A stretch of DNA of 5,165 nt from Thermodesulfobacteriota bacterium (GTDB lineage: Bacteria; Desulfobacterota; SM23-61). How positions within the stretch are numbered: position 1 is the first letter of the stretch; each line of letters begins with the position of its first letter. The stretch spans positions 1 through 5,165 of the forward strand of contig JASEHN010000255.1 of NCBI GenBank assembly GCA_030018715.1. The letters run 5' to 3'. Position numbers and translations under genes: made by a program. Of this stretch, positions 1 through 4,111 are shown in pieces. The notes beneath the pieces are model-generated. The model made no database searches. It was not told where the DNA came from and saw only the letters and a list, made by a program, of their open reading frames with translations.

Positions 1-3
1 CAC

Positions 4-60
4 GTAGGGCAACCCTTTATGGGTTGCCATTATGAGGCAGGGGACAAGTCCCTGCCCTAC
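4..60. repeat. Palindromic intergenic repeat with two inner hairpins
   Basis: The outer ends are perfect 8-bp inverted repeats, GTAGGGCA at 4-11 and TGCCCTAC at 53-60. Inside are two further hairpins. The first pairs GGCAACCC (8-15) with GGGTTGCC (21-28) around a 5-nt loop. The second pairs 36-45 with 48-56, with one bulged G. The outer and inner stems share bases, so the strand can fold either as one long element or as two hairpins. It resembles the short palindromic repeats that start and end in GTAGGG/CCCTAC and are dispersed in many bacterial genomes; that is recollection, since only one copy is present here. It has no coding capacity and no adjacent U-tract, so I do not call it a terminator. 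Confidence 0.7.
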
Positions 61-86
61 GCCCATTTTTCAAAAAGCCAAAGTGT

Positions 87-227
87 TACGTTTTGGGTAA
101 CTGTTTCCAGCCTTTCTCGTTCCGTTCGCAGCGCCTCCACTGCACGTTTGCGCTCGGTATGCTCCTCGACTTCTCGTAATGCTCGATCTACTGCGGGCGC
201 AAGCCGCGATAGCCGCTGTACACCATG
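87..227 (-). pseudogene. Relic of a response-regulator/PAS sensor kinase gene
   Basis: This is a minus-strand frame with no start codon and no complete domain. It is open from 308 down to a TAG at 57-59. Residues read from 227 downward include RLSRLAPAVDRALREVEE, then TERKRAVEALR, then RLETVTQNV. In intact proteins the first block is the end of a receiver domain leading into its linker helix, and the ERKRAxEAL block is the usual linker before a PAS domain of a sensor histidine kinase. About 47 residues are recognisable. Upstream of 227 the translation no longer looks like a receiver domain. Downstream of VTQNV it falls into nine unrelated residues and a stop next to the 4-60 repeat. I infer a fragment left by recombination or deletion. 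The family assignment is by motif memory, without alignment. Confidence 0.5.
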
Positions 228-298
228 CGGTGTAGGGCTTCGCTTGCTCTGAATGACGATTGAGCACCAGATTTTGAGATTTGCAAGAACCTCTAAAA

Positions 299-412
299 TC
301 AGCTTTTTTTAAGGAGGAAGGTTTCTTTTCCCAACTCCGTGATTTTTTGAATCTGGGTTTGGATACTCAAAATATCTGCTTTGTTCTTGGAGATCCTATC
401 CTTGTCTAACAC
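299..412 (-). pseudogene. Truncated HEPN (HepT-like) toxin, N-terminal 37 codons
   Basis: A GTG at 412-410 opens a frame that overlaps the end of the upstream nucleotidyltransferase gene by 17 bases. An AGG lies 8 nt before it. The product starts VLDKDRISKNKADILSIQ and continues with QIQKITELGKETFLLKKS, then TGA at 301-299. The basic/acidic start and the I-x3-L-x3-I-x-K-I-x-E-L helix resemble the first helix of HepT-like HEPN domains, and the gene order fits an MNT-HEPN pair. Intact HepT proteins are usually about 110-145 residues and carry the catalytic R-x4-6-H motif in the C-terminal half, which is absent here. The stop follows a run of seven A (304-310). With six A the frame would go on as LLKKADFRG-SCKSQNLV, weakly HepT-like, before similarity is lost near 260. 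The product cannot be an active RNase toxin. The assignment rests on position plus a short motif. Confidence 0.45.
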
Positions 413-836
413 CGTCAATACCTAAAAAAATATTTCTGAAATGGGCGTATTCCCTATATCGCTTCCCGACACTCTCGATAAAATCTGACCTTCTTTTTTC
501 ATCTCTGCTAAAAAGAAGGGCACCATCTCTGATGACAGCCATTTGAAATGGAAGAGGTGCCTCGTTGATCACCTTCACCTCTACGACAAATCCAACCGCC
601 TTGGTCAGCCGAGCAGAGAGATCTGATTCGAAAATGAAGTCTGTTTTCCCTTCGGTAAAAGCGGCGATATCGATGTCTCTAAAGCGGCGGGATTTGACAA
701 AAGAACCATGGACATAGGCAAAGAGGAGGATATCCATTGAAAATAAAATATCTTTGATTACGAGAATCAATTTATTTCTGGTCTCAGGCTCAATTTCAAT
801 CGGTTTGAAAAATCTCTTTTCGGTGAGAGCTTCCAT
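396..836 (-). CDS. Minimal nucleotidyltransferase (MNT), MntA-like antitoxin
   Basis: The product is 146 residues, a usual length for MNT proteins of the polymerase-beta superfamily. After an N-terminal helical part (about 1-37), the nucleotidyltransferase signature is at 44-56: GSFVKSRRFRDID, that is G44-S45 followed by D54 and D56, the expected metal-binding carboxylates. A third acidic position is E86 in VEVKVINEAP (85-94), where relatives usually carry Asp. The segment AVIRDGALLFSRD (100-112) matches the typical 'RDG-x-LL' strand-turn of this family. Type VII MntA antitoxins neutralise a partner HEPN RNase by adding AMP to it. The partner-like frame directly downstream (412-299) overlaps this gene but is truncated, so this may be an orphan. 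I chose the ATG at 836 because it precedes the conserved core; it has no Shine-Dalgarno sequence, and the promoter-like boxes just upstream suggest a leaderless message. The fold is fairly certain, the antitoxin role is inferred. Confidence 0.8.
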   Translation of the reverse strand: MEALTEKRFFKPIEIEPETRNKLILVIKDILFSMDILLFAYVHGSFVKSRRFRDIDIAAFTEGKTDFIFESDLSARLTKAVGFVVEVKVINEAPLPFQMAVIRDGALLFSRDEKRRSDFIESVGKRYREYAHFRNIFLGIDGVRQG

Positions 837-842
837 ACTGAA

Positions 843-871
843 TATATACCAAAAATATTCTTCGATAACAA
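843..871 (-). promoter_or_regulatory. Candidate leaderless promoter of the MNT gene
   Basis: On the minus strand TTGTTA (871-866) and TATATA (848-843) are separated by 17 nt, each matching the sigma-70 consensus at 4 of 6 positions. Transcription would begin about 6-7 nt beyond the -10 box, that is at or just before the ATG at 836. This agrees with the absence of a ribosome binding site. The region is AT-rich, so a chance match is possible. Confidence 0.35.
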
Positions 872-882
872 CAGATTATTTC

Positions 883-901
883 TCAGTGACCCTTCAGTGA
901 C
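883..901. repeat. 8-bp direct repeat at edge of GC-rich patch
   Basis: TCAGTGAC occurs at 883-890 and again at 894-901, separated by three bases. It lies exactly where AT-rich spacer changes to a GC-rich stretch of about 160 bp. The second copy contains the stop codon of the membrane-protein frame. It could be a slippage duplication or the scar of an insertion; no matching copy was seen at the other edge of the patch. Confidence 0.4.
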
Positions 902-1274
902 GTGGGGCTATAGGAGGAGCTCTCCCCGGGAAAGATTCTGTTGTTGGCCGGGGGCCAGGCCAGTACGCGCTGGAAGCATCGGCCGGGATACCCGTGGTCA
1001 ATCTGAACCCGCTGAACTTCCGCCGCGGAAGGCGGGAGGCATCATCCTCGCCCCATCCATGAAGAAATAAGCGCCTTTCCTTTTCTCTCATCTCTTTCTC
1101 TATATTTAAAAGCTCCATCGTCTGTTGGTAGATAAATTCCTTCCTGAAATAGAACAAGGAAATAGCGATGAACAAGAATATCAGGGTGGAGATAAATGCA
1201 ATCTCGATAAAATATCCTGATTCTGATCCGAGAATCGCTTTTTTCTCCTTTTCGACAATGACAATATTCCGCAA
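894..1274 (-). CDS. Hypothetical single-pass membrane protein, start uncertain
   Basis: I do not recognise this protein. From a TTG at 1274 it is 126 residues: a charged N-terminus (VEKEKKAILGSESG), one hydrophobic membrane segment at about 21-43 (YFIEIAFISTLIFLFIAISL), and a charged helix at 44-70 (RKEFIYQQTMELLNIEKEMR), likely a coiled coil. From residue 74 on the tail is Pro/Arg/Ser-rich and encoded by unusually GC-rich DNA, as if unrelated sequence had been joined. The frame is open upstream to 1415 and reads like protein there (GYNKQIEFYLRSICQECKKK) but contains no ATG, GTG or TTG between 1415 and 1274. An AAAGGAG motif lies 14 nt before the TTG, too far for a normal ribosome binding site. 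The upstream zinc-ribbon gene ends at 1409 inside this frame, so the two may be halves of one gene split by a one-base loss, or this may be a degraded gene. Confidence 0.4.
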   Translation of the reverse strand: MRNIVIVEKEKKAILGSESGYFIEIAFISTLIFLFIAISLFYFRKEFIYQQTMELLNIEKEMREKERRLFLHGWGEDDASRLPRRKFSGFRLTTGIPADASSAYWPGPRPTTESFPGRAPPIAPRH

Positions 1275-1408
1275 TTGTTTGGAAGATTCTCCTTTAAAAT
1301 CGGAAAAAACCTTTTTCTTGCACTCCTGGCAAATGCTGCGAAGGTAAAATTCGATCTGCTTATTATAACCCTTTTTAAACGAAAGACCAAAGTCCTTAGA
1401 GAGCTGGT

Positions 1409-1684
1409 TTAGATTTTAACTTCTTGATTCCTTTTAGATTTAGGATTGAGGTATTGCTTTAGCAAAAGCATTATATTTTCCTCACCCTCAGGGATTTTCA
1501 AGTCGGCATTCTTGCTGAGTCGGTGAAGGAGAATAATCGGATCAAGGACCTCTCCGCAAAATATACAATGCCACCCGAAAAAGATGTTATTCACATCATA
1601 AAATTTTTCAAAGATCATTCGCCCGCCACAGCGGAAGCATTTTAAAGCTTCGGTCTTTTTACCCGAGGTTTTCGTTAGTAACAT
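1409..1684 (-). CDS. Small zinc-ribbon protein, hypothetical
   Basis: The product is 91 residues. Two Cys pairs, CFRC (C16, C19) and CIFC (C40, C43), are 20 residues apart, the layout of a treble-clef or zinc-ribbon that binds one zinc. The sequence FGWHCIFCGEVLDPIILLHR (36-55) follows a pattern I associate with small uncharacterised proteins in deltaproteobacterial genomes (GW-x-C-x2-CGE-x2-DP). The C-terminal third (60-91) is charged and rich in Lys. There are no signal peptide, no membrane segment and no other domain, so a cytosolic nucleic-acid- or protein-binding role is possible but unproven. The ATG at 1684 is supported by a good Shine-Dalgarno sequence, GAAAGGA, at 1697-1691. The TAA lies at 1409-1411. 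Six bases further upstream begins an overlapping open frame that continues into the membrane-protein gene, raising the possibility that the ancestral protein was longer. Confidence 0.75.
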   Translation of the reverse strand: MLLTKTSGKKTEALKCFRCGGRMIFEKFYDVNNIFFGWHCIFCGEVLDPIILLHRLSKNADLKIPEGEENIMLLLKQYLNPKSKRNQEVKI

Positions 1685-1690
1685 CAGCTA

Positions 1691-1697
1691 TCCTTTC
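1691..1697 (-). promoter_or_regulatory. Ribosome binding site of the zinc-ribbon gene
   Basis: GAAAGGA on the minus strand ends six bases before the ATG at 1684. This fixes the start of the 91-residue zinc-ribbon protein and contrasts with the neighbouring genes at 836, 1274 and 2107, which lack a properly placed site. Confidence 0.6.
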
Positions 1698-1812
1698 ATT
1701 ATCAAATTTAACCCGTCTACCTCCCAGCAATCGCCGCTGGTCAGGGCCATTAATAAACTTAGATTTTTGGGGTAATTGAATTAAAGAAAAAGAATCAAGG
1801 AGTAAATGGGGT

Positions 1813-1850
1813 GAATCCAGTGTTTTTGAGTGAGGAATCCTGTATTTTGG
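1813..1850. repeat. Imperfect direct repeat with 22-bp period
   Basis: GAATCCAGTGTTTTTG at 1813-1828 recurs as GAATCCTGTATTTTGG at 1835-1850 with 13 of 16 positions identical. The starts are 22 bp apart, about two helical turns. It lies in the non-coding stretch between the zinc-ribbon gene and the tRNA terminator (1698-1908), where I see no gene. An operator-like binding site is possible; a chance repeat in AT-rich DNA is equally possible. Confidence 0.3.
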
Positions 1851-1908
1851 TAAGAATTATGATTTTAAATCCCACGCTAATTCTTTGCCTACCCCTTTTT
1901 CCAGATTC

Positions 1909-1942
1909 AAAAAAAAGTTAGCAAAGAAAAAAGATTGCTAAC
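1909..1942 (-). terminator. Rho-independent terminator of tRNA-Glu
   Basis: On the minus strand GTTAGCAA (1942-1935) pairs perfectly with TTGCTAAC (1924-1917). A 10-nt loop separates the arms, and eight T residues (1916-1909) follow at once. It begins 13 bases after the encoded CCA end of the tRNA, so it ends the tRNA transcript and insulates it from the minus-strand genes beyond. The plus-strand reading has no U-tract. Confidence 0.85.
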
Positions 1943-1955
1943 CCCTTATTTCCTT

Positions 1956-2033
1956 TGGCGTCCCCAAGGGGATTCGAACCCCTGTTACCGGCGTGAAAGG
2001 CCGGTGTCCTTGGCCGGGCTAGACGATGGGGAC
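1956..2033 (-). tRNA. tRNA-Glu (anticodon UUC), CCA encoded
   Basis: The minus strand folds into a complete cloverleaf. The acceptor stem GTCCCCA pairs with TGGGGAC; the discriminator is G and the 3' CCA is encoded at 1958-1956. The D arm starts GTCTAG and ends GGAC. The anticodon stem CCGGC/GCCGG encloses the loop CTTTCAC, with anticodon TTC at 1997-1995. The T arm is GGGGTTCGAATCCCC. The sequence closely resembles bacterial tRNA-Glu, including the ATCGTCTAG start. There is no intron and no mismatch in the stems. It has its own terminator (1942-1909) and a likely promoter in the gap towards 2106. Because tRNA genes are common integration targets I checked the flanks for a duplicated 3' end or an integrase and saw neither. 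Confidence 0.97.
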
Positions 2034-2051
2034 GCAATAAAGTATGTTTAT

Positions 2052-2080
2052 AAAATATAATAAAAAGTTGTGGATGTAAA
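2052..2080 (-). promoter_or_regulatory. Candidate promoter of tRNA-Glu
   Basis: On the minus strand TTTACA (2080-2075, 5 of 6 consensus) is followed after 17 nt by TATTTT (2057-2052) or after 15 nt by TATATT (2059-2054). Transcription would start around 2045, a dozen bases ahead of the mature tRNA end at 2033. The gap is very AT-rich, so the exact -10 box is uncertain. Confidence 0.45.
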
Positions 2081-2093
2081 GAAAAAAAGCTTG

Positions 2094-2099
2094 TATAAT
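2094..2099 (+). promoter_or_regulatory. Consensus -10 box placing the start of transcription at the ATG
   Basis: A perfect TATAAT ends seven bases before the ATG at 2107. No good -35 lies 17 nt upstream; TTGTGG at 2068-2073 is 20 nt away. Transcription would begin at about 2106-2107, leaving no leader and no Shine-Dalgarno sequence. It shares the 73-bp AT-rich gap with the divergent tRNA promoter, so the two units may affect each other. Confidence 0.5.
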
Positions 2100-2106
2100 A
2101 ACTTCC

Positions 2107-2649
2107 ATGGAGAAAATAAAGAATTTCCTAATCCTCGGGGCCGCTTTTTTCTTGTTGACCATTATGCCCTGGTGGCTTATGACCGCTGGGGCGGCCTTAT
2201 ACAAATACGTTGATAAAAAGGGAACAGTCCATTTCACAGACCGGTACGAGTCCATTCCCAAAGAATACCGGGATCAGGTTAAAACCATCCGAGAAGAACC
2301 CAAACCCCAACCCCCGGCACCCCCGGCAGAGGAAAAGGAAAAAAAGAGAGAAGGAGAACCTGCGGCAGAAGAGCGGGTTATAAAAGTCCGGGAAGCCGAC
2401 CGGAAAGAATTAGAGGTAGTCAGGGATAAGATGGAGGCCGAGGCCAAAAAACTCAAAGCCTTCGAAGAGAAAGAAAAGCAAATCGAAGAACTCCGGAAAC
2501 AGATTGAAGATAAACAGAAGCAGGCGCGGAGCCTGCGGACCAACTGGATGGTCCACGACCGAAACACCATCATTAGGCTGAACGAGGACATAGAGGCGCT
2601 GAAGAAACAAATTAAGTCGATTCAGAACGAACTCGAGGGGGAAAAGTAG
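2107..2649 (+). CDS. Exported DUF4124-domain protein with coiled-coil tail
   Basis: The product is 180 residues. Residues 1-30 form a signal peptide: a basic start (MEKIK), a long hydrophobic core (about 7-25) and small residues TAGAA before a likely cleavage near 29-30, so the mature protein should be in the periplasm or membrane-associated. It continues with ALYKYVDKKGTVHFTDRYES (30-49), the short DUF4124 module (Y-K-x-V-D-x2-G-x-VHFTD) typical of secreted proteobacterial proteins of unknown role. Residues 61-90 are a Pro/Glu/Lys linker. Residues about 93-178 are a highly charged heptad-like coiled coil. No enzyme motif is present; a structural or envelope-scaffold role is a guess. The ATG at 2107 was chosen because it begins a proper signal peptide. 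It lacks a ribosome binding site but is positioned for a leaderless message from the -10 box at 2094. The gene is probably monocistronic, with 137 bp before the next gene and no clear terminator. Confidence 0.85.
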   Translation: MEKIKNFLILGAAFFLLTIMPWWLMTAGAALYKYVDKKGTVHFTDRYESIPKEYRDQVKTIREEPKPQPPAPPAEEKEKKREGEPAAEERVIKVREADRKELEVVRDKMEAEAKKLKAFEEKEKQIEELRKQIEDKQKQARSLRTNWMVHDRNTIIRLNEDIEALKKQIKSIQNELEGEK

Positions 2650-2745
2650 CTTTTGAAAAGGCTAACATACCGTGTCTTCCTTTTCCCTAAAAAATTGCCC
2701 GCTCCCCAAATTGACCTAACTATTTCTATCTTTCCCTTTTTCATA

Positions 2746-2751
2746 TATAAT
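2746..2751 (+). promoter_or_regulatory. Candidate -10 box of the acyl-CoA dehydrogenase gene
   Basis: TATAAT at 2746-2751 is a perfect -10 match 35 bases before the ATG at 2787. The hexamer 17 nt upstream (TTTCTA, 2723-2728) is poor, while the better TTGACC at 2711-2716 is 29 nt away, too far to pair with it. If used, the leader is about 30 nt and contains the strong ribosome binding site at 2775-2785. Confidence 0.4.
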
Positions 2752-2774
2752 TGGCCACAATTTTCCTAAACCCA

Positions 2775-2785
2775 AAGGAGAGGTG
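2775..2785 (+). promoter_or_regulatory. Ribosome binding site before tandem ATGs
   Basis: AAGGAGAGGTG precedes two successive ATG codons (2787 and 2790). AAGGAG at 2775-2780 sits 6 nt from the first ATG and 9 nt from the second, so either can be used; they differ by a single methionine. The first is taken here. Confidence 0.6.
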
Positions 2786-2786
2786 A

Positions 2787-3941
2787 ATGATGGCCGTTCA
2801 AATTTTTCAGGAAGAACATGAAATCTTCCGCCGTTCGCTGCGCAGCTTTCTGGAAAAAGAGGTTAAACCCCATCTCGATGAGTGGCGCAAGAATCGCCAG
2901 GTTCCACGGGAAATATGGAGAAAAATGGGCGAGCAGGGATTCATCGGATACTGGCTGGCTGAGAAATACGGCGGGGCAGGGGCGGATTTTGTTTGTTCGG
3001 TGGTTCTCATAGAAGAGCTGCACCGCTCCGGGGCCTGGGGCTTGGGCGCTGCCGTGGGGGTGCACAACGATATCACCATGCCCTACATTGATATCCTGGG
3101 AACCGAAGAACAGAAGATGCGCTGGCTGCCCAAGTGTTGTTCCGGCGAGTTCATTTCAGCCATCGGCATGACCGAGCCTGGGGCCGGCTCAGACCTTCAG
3201 GCCATCCGCACCGTGGCGGTCCGTGATGGGGACGATTACGTCATCAATGGACAAAAGACCTTCATTACCAACGGATATTATTGTGATTTGATTGTTCTGG
3301 CCGTGAAGACTGACCCCAGGGCTCAGCCCCCATACAAAGGGGTTTCACTGATCGTGGTGGAGAACGGAACACCGGGCTTCGTCAAAAGCCGGAAACTGGA
3401 AAAAATGGGCCTGCATTCATCGGATACGGCTGAACTCTTCTTTGAGGACTGCCGGGTTCCGCTGACCAACCTGTTAGGAAGGGAAGGCGATGGCTTTGTG
3501 CCCATGATGCGCAACCTGCAGCAGGAGAGACTGGTTTCCTGCCTCGGGGCTGTTCTCAGCGCCGAGCGCATGCTGGAGATTACCATAGAATATTGCAAAA
3601 CAAGAACAGTGTTTGGTAAACCAGTCTCGCGTCATCAGCACAATGCTTTCAAACTCGTGGAAATGGCCACGGAGATTGAGATGGCCAAAGATTTCAGCTA
3701 CCATCTGGTTCTGGACCATATGGAAAATAAGGACATCACCAAGAAAGTTTCCATGGCCAAATGGTACAATGCCGAACTGGCCAACCGGGTGGCTTACCAC
3801 TGTGTCCAGCTCCATGGAGGATATGGCTACATGGATGAGTATGAAATCTGCCGGGACGCCCTGGACGCGCGCATGGGCTCCATCGCCGCCGGCACTACCG
3901 AGGTCATGAAAACGATTATTGCGCGGATGATGGGGTTATAA
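2787..3941 (+). CDS. Acyl-CoA dehydrogenase (FAD-dependent)
   Basis: The product is 384 residues, full length for the family. It oxidises an acyl-CoA to the 2,3-enoyl-CoA using FAD, normally passing electrons to electron-transfer flavoprotein. Domains: N-terminal helical (about 6-120), middle beta (about 124-222) with the signature MTEPGAGSDL (128-137) and the FAD-contacting FITNG (159-163), then C-terminal helical (about 232-382) with KTRTVFGKPV (271-280) and QLHGGYGY (341-348). The glutamate that short- and medium-chain enzymes carry in YEGT is replaced: here the motif is IAAGTTE (366-372). Instead E247 in LQQERL matches the helix-G catalytic Glu of long-chain and isovaleryl-CoA dehydrogenases. 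The C-terminal E-V-M-K-x2-IAR is also long-chain-like. I therefore expect an active enzyme, probably of long- or branched-chain type, though the substrate cannot be read from sequence. No ETF, CoA ligase or thiolase gene adjoins it, and it seems to be transcribed alone. Confidence 0.95.
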   Translation: MMAVQIFQEEHEIFRRSLRSFLEKEVKPHLDEWRKNRQVPREIWRKMGEQGFIGYWLAEKYGGAGADFVCSVVLIEELHRSGAWGLGAAVGVHNDITMPYIDILGTEEQKMRWLPKCCSGEFISAIGMTEPGAGSDLQAIRTVAVRDGDDYVINGQKTFITNGYYCDLIVLAVKTDPRAQPPYKGVSLIVVENGTPGFVKSRKLEKMGLHSSDTAELFFEDCRVPLTNLLGREGDGFVPMMRNLQQERLVSCLGAVLSAERMLEITIEYCKTRTVFGKPVSRHQHNAFKLVEMATEIEMAKDFSYHLVLDHMENKDITKKVSMAKWYNAELANRVAYHCVQLHGGYGYMDEYEICRDALDARMGSIAAGTTEVMKTIIARMMGL

Positions 3942-3948
3942 TAAAAAC

Positions 3949-3997
3949 AGGTAATAGGTAATAGGTAATAGGTAATAGGTTATAGGTGATAGGCGGT
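3949..3997. repeat. Heptamer tandem repeat, 7 units
   Basis: Seven head-to-tail 7-bp units start at 3949, 3956, 3963, 3970, 3977, 3984 and 3991. The first four are exactly AGGTAAT; the last three decay step by step (AGGTTAT, AGGTGAT, AGGCGGT). The array begins seven bases after the stop codon of the acyl-CoA dehydrogenase. It is non-coding and resembles the short tandemly repeated heptamers described in cyanobacteria in form only. Confidence 0.9.
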
Positions 3998-4028
3998 AAA
4001 GACTGGCGCAAGGCAAAAGGAAGAAGAT

Positions 4029-4049
4029 AGACGAGAGACGACAGACGAA
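4029..4049. repeat. Second heptamer tandem repeat, 3 units
   Basis: AGACGAG, AGACGAC and AGACGAA follow one another exactly, varying only in the last base. The array is separated from the first by 31 bp and lies 2 bp before the octamer array. It has a different core from the first heptamer but the same period. Confidence 0.65.
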
Positions 4050-4051
4050 AC

Positions 4052-4107
4052 GACTAAGCAACTACAGGACTACAAGACTATACGACTATTCGACTATGGG
4101 ACTATTT
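4052..4107. repeat. Octamer tandem repeat with variable last three bases, 7 units
   Basis: Seven contiguous 8-bp units start at 4052, 4060, 4068, 4076, 4084, 4092 and 4100. Each is GACTA (AACTA in the second) followed by three bases that differ from unit to unit: AGC, CAG, CAA, TAC, TTC, TGG, TTT. A fixed 5-bp core with a variable triplet is unlike simple slippage and gives a motif every 8 bp. The 3942-4173 spacer holds these three arrays, a possible -35 box and the start region of the next gene; I see no gene in it. Confidence 0.85.
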
Positions 4108-4111
4108 TGAA

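Noticed and set aside
19..252. Plus-strand open frame of 77 codons
   Set aside because: It starts inside the palindromic repeat and its Ser/Arg-rich product is the antisense shadow of the sensor-kinase relic on the minus strand. No ribosome binding site.
70..267. Minus-strand open frame of 65 codons as a separate gene
   Set aside because: The Ala/Arg/Ser-rich product has no domain pattern. The neighbouring minus frame carries the recognisable linker motifs, so this frame is only the possible frame-shifted end of the HEPN relic.
1181..1390. Minus-strand open frame of 69 codons
   Set aside because: It is almost free of acidic residues and overlaps the better, continuous frame that runs into the membrane protein.
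1405..1420. Programmed -1 frameshift joining the zinc-ribbon and membrane frames
   Set aside because: GTTAAAATC is not a slippery heptamer of the X-XXY-YYZ type, and I saw no downstream stimulatory hairpin.
1956..2033. Integration site of a mobile element in tRNA-Glu
   Set aside because: No integrase gene and no duplicated tRNA 3' end were found in the window.
2274..2610. Two minus-strand open frames opposite the DUF4124 gene
   Set aside because: Their Ser/Phe/Leu-rich products are the usual antisense shadow of a Glu/Lys-rich coiled coil.
2647..2664. Terminator hairpin after the DUF4124 gene
   Set aside because: TAGCTTTT can pair with AAAAGGCTA only with a bulge and an almost loop-free turn, and no T-run follows.
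2711..2751. TTGACC and TATAAT as one promoter
   Set aside because: The spacing is 29 nt, too long for sigma-70 recognition.
4052..4107. CRISPR array
   Set aside because: Period is 8 bp with a 5-bp core and 3-bp 'spacers', far below any CRISPR unit, and no cas genes are present.
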